Shown here piece by piece: positions 1-7,815 of a stretch of DNA of 22,710 bases; the first letter of the stretch is position 1; every line of letters starts with the position of its first letter. A model generated the notes under the pieces. That model did no database searches, had not been told where the DNA came from, and was given only the letters and a program-made list of their open reading frames with translations. The DNA comes from an uncultured Eubacterium sp. Lineage in GTDB: Bacteria > Bacillota_A > Clostridia > Lachnospirales > Lachnospiraceae. A program made the position numbers and the translations under genes. The stretch spans positions 1-22,710 of the forward strand of contig CANTHI010000005.1 in assembly GCA_947653505.1 (NCBI GenBank), written 5' to 3'.

Positions 1-1330
1 TTTCTATTTTATTCCATTGTTCTTCTGTACCAGAGTAATATACATCCTTTAAACTGTTACAACCAGAAAAAGCAAAATATCCTATGCTTGCCACCCCTGT
101 TGGGAGCGTTATTTCTGTCAGTCCGCTGCATTCAGCAAAAACCGCTCTTCCTATGCTTGTCAACCCTAATGGGAGCGTTATTTCTGTCAGTCCGCTGCAA
201 CCCCGAAAAGCTTGCACTTCTATGCTTGTCACCCCTGTTGGGAGCGTTATTTCTGTCAACCCACTGCATCCATCAAAAGCCCCTACTCCTATGCTTGTCA
301 ACCCTGTTGGGAGCGTTATTTCTGTCAACCCGCTGCAACCCCAAAAAGCTTGCGCTCCTATGCTTGTCAACCCTGTTGGGAGCGTTATTTCTGTCAGTCC
401 ACTGCAATCATAAAAAGCACAAAATCCTATGCTTGTCACTCGCTTACCATCTATTTCACTGGGAATTTCTAGTTTGGTATCACTTCCCACATATCCTGTA
501 ATTTCTACTGTTTCATCATCCAAAATTTTATATTCGAAATCTGACTTTGGATTGTCTTCTTCTTTAAAATGTTTAGTGGCATTCAGCAAAGCTGCATTCC
601 CACTTGAGTCAATTTCTATTTTATTCCATTGTTCCTCTGTACCAGAGTAATATACATCCTTTAAACTGTTGCAATCAGCAAAAGCAGAACCTCCTATGCT
701 TGTCAACCCTGCTGGGAGCGTTATTTCTGTCAACCCGCTGCAACCCTGAAAAGCAACATCTCCTATGTTTGTCAACCCTGCTGGGAGCGTTATTTCTGTC
801 AACCCGCTGCAAAACCTAAAAACATACTCTCCTATGCTTGTCAACCCTGCTGGGAGCGTTATTTCTCTCAGTCCGCTGCAATGAGCAAAAGCAGCATCTC
901 CTATGCTTGTCAACCCTGCTGGGAGCGTTATTTCTGTCAACCCGCTGCAATCAGAAAAAACAGAATATCCTATACTTGTCAACCCTGCTGGGAGCGTTAT
1001 TTCTGTCAACCCGCCGCAATCAGAAAAAGCACCATTTCCTATACTTGTCAACCCTGCTGGGAGCGTTATTTCTCTCAGCCCGCGGCAATTCTCAAAAGCA
1101 TAATTTCCTATGCTTGTCACTCGCTTACCATCTATTTCTCCAGGAATTTCCAATTTAATATCGCTTCCCGTATATTTTGTAATTTCAACTGACCCATCGT
1201 CTAAAACACGATATTCATAATCCCCTGAAACCTCTGCACGTACTCTCTTCACATCAGGCGGACAGACCACAACTCCCAGCACCATACACAATGCCACTAC
1301 CACCGCTAACACCCTTCTGCCCTTCTTCAT
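1..1330 (-). CDS. BspA-like leucine-rich-repeat surface protein (3' end cut off)
   Basis: The frame is open from an ATG at 1330 to the left edge, so at least 443 residues are present and the C terminus is missing. GGGAGG lies 9 nt before the start. Residues 1-32 look like a signal peptide (basic MKKGRR, hydrophobic core, then VRAEV). The rest is two modules, each opening with a short 'Y(E)Y-LDD-VEIT-Y-GSD-KLEIP-EIDGKRVTSIG' segment, continuing with 23-residue repeats of the type ITLPxGLTSIGxxAFxxC, and closing with NSLKDVYYSGTEEQWNKIE. Module 1 has seven repeats and module 2 has six in the window. This is the LRR_5/BspA pattern, known from secreted adhesion or host-contact proteins. The gene is visibly more AT-rich than the secretion operon and is separated from it by 170 nt, so a functional link is not shown. 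Confidence 0.93.
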   Translation of the reverse strand, partial: MKKGRRVLAVVVALCMVLGVVVCPPDVKRVRAEVSGDYEYRVLDDGSVEITKYTGSDIKLEIPGEIDGKRVTSIGNYAFENCRGLREITLPAGLTSIGNGAFSDCGGLTEITLPAGLTSIGYSVFSDCSGLTEITLPAGLTSIGDAAFAHCSGLREITLPAGLTSIGEYVFRFCSGLTEITLPAGLTNIGDVAFQGCSGLTEITLPAGLTSIGGSAFADCNSLKDVYYSGTEEQWNKIEIDSSGNAALLNATKHFKEEDNPKSDFEYKILDDETVEITGYVGSDTKLEIPSEIDGKRVTSIGFCAFYDCSGLTEITLPTGLTSIGAQAFWGCSGLTEITLPTGLTSIGVGAFDGCSGLTEITLPTGVTSIEVQAFRGCSGLTEITLPLGLTSIGRAVFAECSGLTEITLPTGVASIGYFAFSGCNSLKDVYYSGTEEQWNKIE

Positions 1331-1500
1331 ATCACAATCCCTCCCAATCCAAAATACAAAAAAACTATACGTGATCTATCCTTCACAAAACTGCTTTTCA
1401 GGACCACACACAGGTACCATACAGAAAACTCTCTGCACCATCCATACTTCACCCGCATGCAGTCCCCGCAGCATCCACTCAGATCAATATCAATAACTCC
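1331..1500. other. 170-nt spacer between the kinase and the BspA-like gene
   Basis: This is the widest gap between genes in the window. Reading the minus strand from the kinase stop at 1501, I see no GC stem followed by a U-run, so no intrinsic terminator is evident. I also see no pair of good -35/-10 boxes; an A+T stretch (TATAGT followed by T-runs, about 1355-1366) is the nearest approach to a promoter for the downstream gene. The only clear signal is the ribosome binding site near 1340-1345. Confidence 0.4.
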
Positions 1501-3783
1501 CTACTCCACAACAAAACTTCCACCATCCGGCATAATCGCCCGGTTCCCATCCGGACTTTCATTTCCCGCACTGCCACCAGAACCGCCAGACGGTGTCTGC
1601 TCACCACCGCTGCCAGTACCTGCTCCCGAACCACCGGACCCGCCAGACGGCGTCTGTCCGCCACGATTACCCGCACTGCCGCCACCGCCGGATGACTGCC
1701 CGCCGCCAGTACCTGTACTTCCACCAGATGGCCGGCTGTTTCCCGCACTACCCTGATTTCCATTACTGCCGCTGCTCTGCACTGGCGCCTTCCCAAGACT
1801 GACCGTAATCGTCACACTGCTGCCTTTCGCCACCTTCGAGCCAGTTTCCACACTCTGGCTGATTACAAGTCCGGCTGCCGCCTGTTCGCTGTACGCTGTC
1901 GTGATCTCTGCCTGCAGTCCGGCCTTCTGCAGCTTTTCTATTGCCTGATCTTTTGTCAGATATACCAGCTCCGGAATCTGTACCATCTGAGGTCCTTTGC
2001 TGATTACGATCTGAACCGGCTCATTGGTGCGTACCGTTTCGCCTGCCTTTGGTTTCTGGCTGATGATCTTTCCTTTTTCTACTTCTGTACTGTATTTATT
2101 TTTTACTTCGCCGAGTACGAATGTAAATCCGGCCTGTTCCTTCAGCTTTCCGAAGCGTTTCAGCGCTTTTTCTTTTGTCAGGCCTCTCAGATCCGGCACT
2201 TCCAGCAGCGCTGTCTCTTCGTTCAGACTGCCCAGTGAGACGGACAGCGTAATCTGCGTCTGTACGGCGATCCGCTCGTCCGCAGGGATGCTTTGCGCGA
2301 TGATCCTGCCTTTTTCTACCACGTCACTGTATTCTTCACTGACTCCGCCGTCGCCAATGACCAGATTCTGTCCGAGGATCATCTGTTCTGCTTCTTCTCT
2401 CGTCATACCGGACAGATCCGGCATCATGACTTCTTCCTGCCCGCCGCTCATGATGACCTGTACCGTCTCTTCCGCCAGCGCTACCGCGCCGTCGGCTGGC
2501 TTCTGGCTCAGTATTTTGTTTTTCTCTATGCTTTCACTGTAGTTCATCCCGCTGATAATCAGATTCAGATTTTTCTGCCGGAGCAGGTCTTCGGCTTCCT
2601 CGTAGCTCATCCCGGATACGTTGGGTACGTACCGCTGATCGCCGCTCAGCGCTGCCATACCGTCCGCGCTCGTGATCTCCTTTTTGGTAAATCCCAGATT
2701 ACCGGTGGCGAACAGCCCGGCACAGATGCAGACCAGCGCACAGGCCGCGGCTGCGGCGCATTTCATCCACAGCGGGAGTTTCCAGCTGATTTTATTGTCT
2801 GTCTTTTCGATAATGCGTTCGACTTCTTCTTTGCCGCACAGCGCGAGGTAAAAGCTCTGCGCATCCTGAATCCGGTATTCTTTGCGGACATTCAGGCTGT
2901 TCATGATCGCGTTTTCAATGTTTGGATCAATAGTGATACCCAGTTCAGAAGGTGGTTTTACATGGTCCTCCGCAAGTCTCTGGATGGATTCTTCCGGCCG
3001 TTTGCCGGTGATCATGCAGTAAAGTGTCGCGCCAAGCGCATAGACGTCGGTCCACGGCCCCTGTTCGCCCCGGCTCCGGTATTGTTCCTCCGGCGCAAAT
3101 CCTGGTTTTAAGATAACAGAAAGACTTTTAGACTGTACGGCTGTCGCATATCTGGCTGCACCAAAATCCAGAATCTTGACTTTGCCCGCTTTTGTAATGA
3201 AAATATTGTCCGGTGCGATATCGCGGTGTATGATGCCTTCTTTATGGACGGCTGTCAGTCCGCGCAGCACGGACAATGCGATGGCCCGCGCCTGCTGGAC
3301 GGATATGCGCCTTCTTTTGCGCAGTACTTCCTTTACCGTCGCTCCGTCCAGATATTCCATTACAATATAACCGCTTCCGTTTTCCTCAAAGCAGTCATAA
3401 ATGTCTACCGTCTCCGCGACGGCATTAAACTTTGCCAGCCGTCTGGCTTCGAATAAAAAGCTCTCCAGTCCCGCCTGAAACTGCCCGGCAGCTTCTCCTG
3501 AAAATACAGTTACCCGTCTGGAACCATAACTCCTTGTCGCAAAATCACTCGGCAGATATTCTTTGACCGCTACCTTACGCTGCAGCACCTGGTCCCATCC
3601 GATATAAGTCACGCCGAATCCGCCGTAGCCCAGGACTCTGCCCACCAGATATTTCTGCTTTAAGACCGTCCCCGGCAGCAGATAATACGCTTCTTTTACG
3701 TCGGTGCCCTTCTGATACCCGCAGTATCTGCAGATCCGCTCTTCTTCCGTTATCTCTGCCATGCATCCCATACATCTGGCCAT
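1501..3783 (-). CDS. Zinc-ribbon Ser/Thr protein kinase with four PASTA domains
   Basis: A 760-residue transmembrane kinase. The ATG at 3783 is preferred because AGGGGG sits 7 nt upstream; the in-frame GTG at 3789 would leave only 1 nt. Residues 4-21 form a zinc ribbon (CxxC then CRYC). The kinase domain spans about 43-318, with glycine loop GYGGFG, invariant Lys in VAVKEY (K74), catalytic HRD (D188) and DFG (D206), so it should be active. A hydrophobic span at 339-361 is followed outside by four PASTA units (about 384-447, 451-518, 526-596, 600-664) and a Gly/Ser-rich tail with two copies of QTPSGGSGGS. PASTA kinases of the PrkC/StkP/PknB type bind muropeptides or lipid II, so this one probably reports cell-wall state. 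It is the last gene of the operon, 24 nt after the FHA gene, next to the PP2C phosphatase, which is the normal kinase-phosphatase pairing. Confidence 0.97.
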   Translation of the reverse strand: MARCMGCMAEITEEERICRYCGYQKGTDVKEAYYLLPGTVLKQKYLVGRVLGYGGFGVTYIGWDQVLQRKVAVKEYLPSDFATRSYGSRRVTVFSGEAAGQFQAGLESFLFEARRLAKFNAVAETVDIYDCFEENGSGYIVMEYLDGATVKEVLRKRRRISVQQARAIALSVLRGLTAVHKEGIIHRDIAPDNIFITKAGKVKILDFGAARYATAVQSKSLSVILKPGFAPEEQYRSRGEQGPWTDVYALGATLYCMITGKRPEESIQRLAEDHVKPPSELGITIDPNIENAIMNSLNVRKEYRIQDAQSFYLALCGKEEVERIIEKTDNKISWKLPLWMKCAAAAACALVCICAGLFATGNLGFTKKEITSADGMAALSGDQRYVPNVSGMSYEEAEDLLRQKNLNLIISGMNYSESIEKNKILSQKPADGAVALAEETVQVIMSGGQEEVMMPDLSGMTREEAEQMILGQNLVIGDGGVSEEYSDVVEKGRIIAQSIPADERIAVQTQITLSVSLGSLNEETALLEVPDLRGLTKEKALKRFGKLKEQAGFTFVLGEVKNKYSTEVEKGKIISQKPKAGETVRTNEPVQIVISKGPQMVQIPELVYLTKDQAIEKLQKAGLQAEITTAYSEQAAAGLVISQSVETGSKVAKGSSVTITVSLGKAPVQSSGSNGNQGSAGNSRPSGGSTGTGGGQSSGGGGSAGNRGGQTPSGGSGGSGAGTGSGGEQTPSGGSGGSAGNESPDGNRAIMPDGGSFVVE

Positions 3784-3807
3784 TTCCACACCCCCTGACT
3801 TATCGTT

Positions 3808-4461
3808 TTATTTCTGCGCGGCGCTGTTTTGTCTGTGTCTGCGGATCAGCTCTTCCCAGCTGAAGTGCTCGCCGCAGCATGGGAAAAACATCAGACTGCA
3901 GCTGCCCACGATTAAAATATCATGCTGTTTGATCCAGACCGGCCGTACGACCGCGTTCCGGTTGATATAAAACGGCTTTCCGGATGTCCCCGGTTCCGCG
4001 GCAAATCTTCTCTGTTTTGGCACATAATAAATGGCTGCATGATTTTCCATCGCGATGCTGTCGTCGCCCTGCAGGACAATTTCCATCGCATCGGATCTGC
4101 CGATATAATTTTTTCCGAGCTTTATCGTAAAGCTGTTGCCAAAGTCTTTTCCACGGACGCACACGAGCCATCCTACAGCTGGCTTAAACGTCGGCTTACG
4201 CGGCTGCGTAGCGGCTGCGGATCTGCGCGGCAGCCCTACGGTTACGGAGTCATCATCATCCCTGGATGTATATACGGCTGCCTGTCCGCCCTGCCCCTGG
4301 GAACGCGGCAGCGCTACCGTTACAGAATCCTCATCCGCGTAATCTCCTCCGTAGGACATGTCAGGCATCTGCATCATTGGCCTGCTGCCTGTACATTCCG
4401 GACATTGCTTATAAATCTCACCGTCATAATAGTGTCCATTATCACATCTTCTTAAAATCAT
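3808..4461 (-). CDS. Zinc-ribbon FHA-domain protein with two acidic Thr-Val motifs
   Basis: A soluble 217-residue protein. The N terminus has a Cys-His/CPEC cluster (C6, H10, C20, C23) resembling a zinc ribbon. A flexible linker follows with two near-identical motifs, DSVTVALPR (T48) and DSVTVGLPR (T74), each preceded by acidic residues. An FHA fold occupies about 105-195 (KNYIGRSD ... ENHAAI ... FYIN). The layout recalls GarA/FhaA-like kinase substrates, where an N-terminal threonine is phosphorylated and recognised by the protein's own FHA domain. Here, however, the usual Ser-Arg of the pocket is Met138-Glu139, so classical phosphothreonine binding is doubtful even though Arg122 is kept. 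The gene lies between the phosphatase (13-nt gap) and the PASTA kinase (24-nt gap), which makes it a likely substrate of both. The substrate role is inferred from motif and position. Confidence 0.9.
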   Translation of the reverse strand: MILRRCDNGHYYDGEIYKQCPECTGSRPMMQMPDMSYGGDYADEDSVTVALPRSQGQGGQAAVYTSRDDDDSVTVGLPRRSAAATQPRKPTFKPAVGWLVCVRGKDFGNSFTIKLGKNYIGRSDAMEIVLQGDDSIAMENHAAIYYVPKQRRFAAEPGTSGKPFYINRNAVVRPVWIKQHDILIVGSCSLMFFPCCGEHFSWEELIRRHRQNSAAQK

Positions 4462-4474
4462 CCTTCTGTCTCCA

Positions 4475-5485
4475 TCATCTGCCGCCCAGCTGATACTGCA
4501 TGATCACCACAGACGTATTATCCTGCTTTTTGATTCCTTTTACGGCGCCTGTCAGCGCTTCTGCCGCCTGCTGCATATTCCGGCTGTTTTTTGTTACGAT
4601 CGCAAGTATCTCTTCTTCATTGAGGCTGCGGTATAATCCGTCGCTGGCCAGCAGCATCACATCCCCGTTTTTCAGCGGATATGGCTTTGCGCTGATATCC
4701 ATCATGGACAGATTGCCGATGCCCAGATAACTGGTCAGCGCTTCCGCCCGATACTCCTCGGCCTCATATTGCTGCGCCGTCATTCTGCCCTGCCGCAGCA
4801 GGGTATTTAATTCCATCCGGTAATTGTGCGCCACATTCAATGAAAGGATTTCCTTTCCGCGGATAAAATACAGCTTGCTGTCCCCGACGGAGAGCCAGTG
4901 CAGCGCGCCGTTTTTTATAATCACGGCCACGATCGTCGTTCCCGCATGCAGCCGCTTTCCATCCGCATTTTCCTGCCCGAATACTTTCTGGTCGGCACAG
5001 ACTGCTTCCCGCCGGAAAAAATCCGGTATGTCCGAAACGTCCGGCTGTGCGAACCATGCGTCTGCGAGACTCTCCAGCGCCACGCGGCTGGCTACCTCGC
5101 CGCCGCAAAGTCCTCCCATGCCGTCGCAGACAATGCCCATCGCACAGCCGCCGGACGCATAACCAAATACAGCGTCCTGCTGGGATTTCCTGCTTCCGAT
5201 AATGCTGGCAGTCCCAACCTCTACCCTGCTGTGCCCCGCGTGCTGCCCTGTCTCAGACTTTGCTTTTTTCAGCTGTCTGGTGACAGCCTTTGACTCCGGA
5301 ATCTCTACGGTCCGCACTTCCGGCTCCATCTGCCGCTGGTCCGGTTCATCCGGCTGTATGCACAATTCACGCAGCTGCATGCTGGTATCAGCCGCCTGCA
5401 TGGACCCTGCAGCCAGCCGGATTTCCTTTGTCATTACCTGCAGCTTATGCTTTTTCTTTCCATCTGCTTTTTTTCTTCCTAACAC
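4475..5485 (-). CDS. PP2C-family Ser/Thr protein phosphatase
   Basis: A soluble metal-dependent phosphatase of the PrpC/PstP type, expected to reverse the action of the two kinases in the operon. PP2C signatures are present in order: GSRKSQQDA, VCDGMGG, GTTIVAVII, VGDSKLY, LASDGLY and QDNTSVVIM. All the metal-binding aspartates expected of the family are visible, so it should be active. About 85 residues of charged, probably disordered sequence precede the catalytic domain, which makes the protein longer than the usual ~240-residue bacterial PP2C. Start choice: the GTG at 5485 has GGTGGAGG just upstream and gives 336 residues. An in-frame ATG at 5512 (345 residues) has no visible ribosome binding site. 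The gene is 76 nt downstream of the secreted DUF6273 gene and 13 nt upstream of the FHA gene. Confidence 0.95.
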   Translation of the reverse strand: MLGRKKADGKKKHKLQVMTKEIRLAAGSMQAADTSMQLRELCIQPDEPDQRQMEPEVRTVEIPESKAVTRQLKKAKSETGQHAGHSRVEVGTASIIGSRKSQQDAVFGYASGGCAMGIVCDGMGGLCGGEVASRVALESLADAWFAQPDVSDIPDFFRREAVCADQKVFGQENADGKRLHAGTTIVAVIIKNGALHWLSVGDSKLYFIRGKEILSLNVAHNYRMELNTLLRQGRMTAQQYEAEEYRAEALTSYLGIGNLSMMDISAKPYPLKNGDVMLLASDGLYRSLNEEEILAIVTKNSRNMQQAAEALTGAVKGIKKQDNTSVVIMQYQLGGR

Positions 5486-5561
5486 AGATCCTCCACCATC
5501 CCATTGCAGCATACCGCTGAAATCTGTCCGCTATATCTGTACATTTCATACCGGTCAGACA

Positions 5562-7436
5562 TTAAAGCGCCAGCATATAGCTCTTGCTCCATTTGCCGTA
5601 ATATGTCTTTTTCCCTGCTTTTTTATATGTGCGCACACGGATATACAGCTTATCCTTGCTGACATCCAGATATTTCAGCCGTACAAAGTGATCTTTTCCT
5701 GCTTTTTCTCCATTGGTACTGTTGGTATAATTCTGATTGTACGCGATGCTGTACTGGCATCCATCGATCGTCTGATCCTTTTTCCACTCGACATATACGC
5801 TTTCCAGTCTGCCCTGCGCGTCTCTGGTCCGGACGATCTTCTGCAGCTGTACCTGCTTTGGCACGACTGTCAGCGTGATTTTTTTGACTGTCTTTCCATA
5901 TTCGTCAATCGGGGAATCGGAGGCCGTGATCGTCACTGTCGCCTTCCCGTAACTGACTGCCTTAAGACGCCCGGCCTTGCTGACCGAAACTACTTTCGGA
6001 TTGCTGCTCTTATAAGAAATAACAGACGCCGCCCCGTTGCTTTTCGCCTTCAGGCTGAACGCTGCTCCGTATTCCAGCTGGCTGTTCTGGATGCTTCCTT
6101 TGTTGTAAGTAATCGTCTGGTTCTTTTTCTTTTTGGAAAACCAGATCCGGCTGCTTTCCACCGTCGTACGTCCGTCGCTTACCGCGCAGTACAGATACAG
6201 TCCGTCCGGCACATCGTCTGCGTTCAGGTCAATATACAGCGCCCTGCCCTGCCATACGATCGACTTATAATCAGACTCGCTGATCGGATGGCCGCTGCCT
6301 GTATCAGACGGCGCGTAATACCACTGGTAATCATAATCTGTCGTAAGTCCGCCATGCGCCTCCACATCGAAAGCTGCCACGTTCTGGCTGCGCTGCATAT
6401 TCGGCGCGCTGACAGTCAGAGGCTCCTGTGCGGCTTCCCCGCCTCCGGAACCGCTGGACGCGTCGTCCGCACGCTCCCATGCACGGGATTCTATGCTGAT
6501 ATGCAGCATAGGCACGACGGCACGGTATTTGTTTTCTACGAGTCCATATAAGGAAAAAGCGCCTGTACTGCCCATCAGGGCCGCATAGCGGAACGCGTTT
6601 TCTTCCTCTGTCGCAGGAGTGCGCAGCCACCACCAGCAGCACTGGTCTCCCGTTCCATCTTCATCGCCCAGCCTTGCACCCATCGCATAAGCGTATTCGC
6701 TGGCTGGCATCTGGCGGCATGGCGCAGGATTCTGGACTGCCGCCGGAAATCCGTATTTTCTTTCTGCCATCTCCTGCATGGACGGAATATAGATATCGTC
6801 CTGCGTACTGCTTTCCTTTTCTCCGCCTGCCGCGTAATCCGCATGATCGACCGTCTGGCGCACGATCGCCGCCCGCTCCTGATTGTCAAACGCGGTGCGG
6901 TAAAATGCCCCGTTCAGCCATTTGCGCAGGGAGCAGTCTGCCCATGTCACAGCTGTCCCCATCTCATGGTAGCTCTGACAGTCCAGTCCGGTATCTGCCA
7001 GTACCAGCAGCGTTTTTCCATCGTTGGCAAGTACGCGCCAGCGGATCCGTTCCCACTTAAAATACCGGTATTTTTCGTTTCCAAACTGCCCGTCATTATT
7101 CGCGTCCGCCGCGCTGACCCGGCGGTATTTCACGCCGTCTATCCATGCGTCTCCATAATTGTCATAATCCGCGCCTGTGATGGCAGCCGTCAGCGCCTCT
7201 CCTTTTACTTCTGACTGCGGATAACTGCCAAAAAAGATATTTGTATAAATCAGCTGGCTGCCATCTTCACTAAACTGCGGCCCCTGCGGCGTACTGATAT
7301 CTGCCGCCTGTGTCTGCCCTCCGGCTCCTTCCGCCAGTACACAGTCTGCATGCGCAAGACGAAAGACTGTAAAAAGGAGAAAGGCTGCGAGCAGATATTT
7401 AAAAATATCCATCCTTTTTTTTATTTTTCCTATCAT
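5562..7436 (-). CDS. Secreted DUF6273-like / Ig-like (BIG2) protein
   Basis: A 624-residue exported protein. It has a basic N terminus, a hydrophobic core (about 11-30) and a likely signal-peptide cleavage near HADC/VLAEG. Residues about 65-315 match the pattern of DUF6273, common in Clostridia exported proteins: FGSYPQSE, IRWRVL, LLVLADTGLDCQSYH, VTWADCSLRKWLNG, a WWLRTP segment and a final VVPMLH. After an Ig-like stretch (about 340-430) comes a BIG2 domain (about 445-540, SSNPKVVSVSKAGRLKAV) and a fibronectin-III-like C terminus (about 545-624, TYYGKWSKSY). There is no LPxTG motif or C-terminal membrane span, so it is probably released or loosely wall-bound. Its BIG2 domain resembles that of the first protein of the operon. 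Its role is unknown; an extracellular binding part of the system is one possibility. Confidence 0.9.
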   Translation of the reverse strand: MIGKIKKRMDIFKYLLAAFLLFTVFRLAHADCVLAEGAGGQTQAADISTPQGPQFSEDGSQLIYTNIFFGSYPQSEVKGEALTAAITGADYDNYGDAWIDGVKYRRVSAADANNDGQFGNEKYRYFKWERIRWRVLANDGKTLLVLADTGLDCQSYHEMGTAVTWADCSLRKWLNGAFYRTAFDNQERAAIVRQTVDHADYAAGGEKESSTQDDIYIPSMQEMAERKYGFPAAVQNPAPCRQMPASEYAYAMGARLGDEDGTGDQCCWWWLRTPATEEENAFRYAALMGSTGAFSLYGLVENKYRAVVPMLHISIESRAWERADDASSGSGGGEAAQEPLTVSAPNMQRSQNVAAFDVEAHGGLTTDYDYQWYYAPSDTGSGHPISESDYKSIVWQGRALYIDLNADDVPDGLYLYCAVSDGRTTVESSRIWFSKKKKNQTITYNKGSIQNSQLEYGAAFSLKAKSNGAASVISYKSSNPKVVSVSKAGRLKAVSYGKATVTITASDSPIDEYGKTVKKITLTVVPKQVQLQKIVRTRDAQGRLESVYVEWKKDQTIDGCQYSIAYNQNYTNSTNGEKAGKDHFVRLKYLDVSKDKLYIRVRTYKKAGKKTYYGKWSKSYMLAL

Positions 7437-7463
7437 AGCGTATCTTTCCGCCCCCTGTTCCTG

Positions 7464-7787
7464 TCATGGCGTGTCTGCCTGCACCCCTTGTTCCAAAATA
7501 TCTGTTTCTGTATGATCGTATACTCTGACAATCGTCTCCAGTACATCTGCGCATTGCTTCATCTGCTCCTGCTGCCTGTGCAGATTCCGGACGATTCCGC
7601 AAAGAGCGTGTACTGCTTTGCGGCCATTTTCATCCTTTTCATTCTTTTCATCCTTTTCATCCTTTCTCTGCATCTGCCTTAAGACGTCTGCCGCCCTGTA
7701 TTCCTGCCGCTTCATATCTTTACAGCAGTCACTCATTTTCTGCGCCCATCCCGCAGCTTTCTTACAGGAAATCTCAAACTCACCCAT
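7464..7787 (-). CDS. Small helical WXG100-like protein without WXG
   Basis: A 107-residue, Cys- and Lys-rich, all-helical protein. I chose the ATG at 7787 because GGGGAGG lies 4 nt upstream and it avoids the 50-nt overlap with the preceding FHA gene that a start at 7865 would need. Two predicted helices flank a highly charged loop, with DEK/NEK triplets encoded by a 9-bp tandem repeat. There is no W-x-G. Its C-terminal helix (VLETIVRVYDHTETDIL) closely parallels that of the protein at 11431-11778 (ALEQAVYLYEKTEESVI), so the two appear to be paralogs. By context it is a WXG100/LXG-like partner, chaperone or substrate of the secretion system, but no family is recognised with certainty. Confidence 0.75.
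   Translation of the reverse strand: MGEFEISCKKAAGWAQKMSDCCKDMKRQEYRAADVLRQMQRKDEKDEKNEKDENGRKAVHALCGIVRNLHRQQEQMKQCADVLETIVRVYDHTETDILEQGVQADTP
7627..7662 (-). repeat. 9-bp tandem repeat, four copies, inside a coding region
   Basis: Four consecutive copies of TTTTCATCC (one copy reads TTTTCATTC) on the plus strand, followed by a partial unit. The repeat encodes the triplets DEK/NEK in the charged loop of the small helical protein. Because the unit is 9 bp, gain or loss of copies keeps the frame and only changes loop length. Confidence 0.9.
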
Positions 7788-7815
7788 ACTGCCTCCCCGT
7801 GATCCCTTCCCGTTC

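Noticed and set aside
61..1110. Regular repeats that could suggest a CRISPR array
   Set aside because: The period is 69 bp, in frame with a 23-residue protein repeat, and the variable parts are codon-sized changes, not spacers.
84..1192. Several plus-strand frames rich in repeated LVNPxGSVISVxP or CLSTLLGALFLS peptides
   Set aside because: They are antisense readings of the minus-strand leucine-rich repeats; no ribosome binding sites, and the minus frame has a signal peptide and a coherent domain pattern.
1..1330. Diversity-generating retroelement target in the repeat protein
   Set aside because: Variation is limited and not adenine-biased in an obvious way, and no reverse transcriptase or template repeat is present in the window.
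3784..3789. GTG at 3789 as start of the PASTA kinase
   Set aside because: Leaves 1 nt to AGGGGG; the ATG at 3783 has a normal 7-nt spacing.
5202..6551. 449-residue plus-strand open frame
   Set aside because: Lies opposite the DUF6273 and PP2C genes, has no recognisable domain and reflects the third-position bias of the minus-strand genes.
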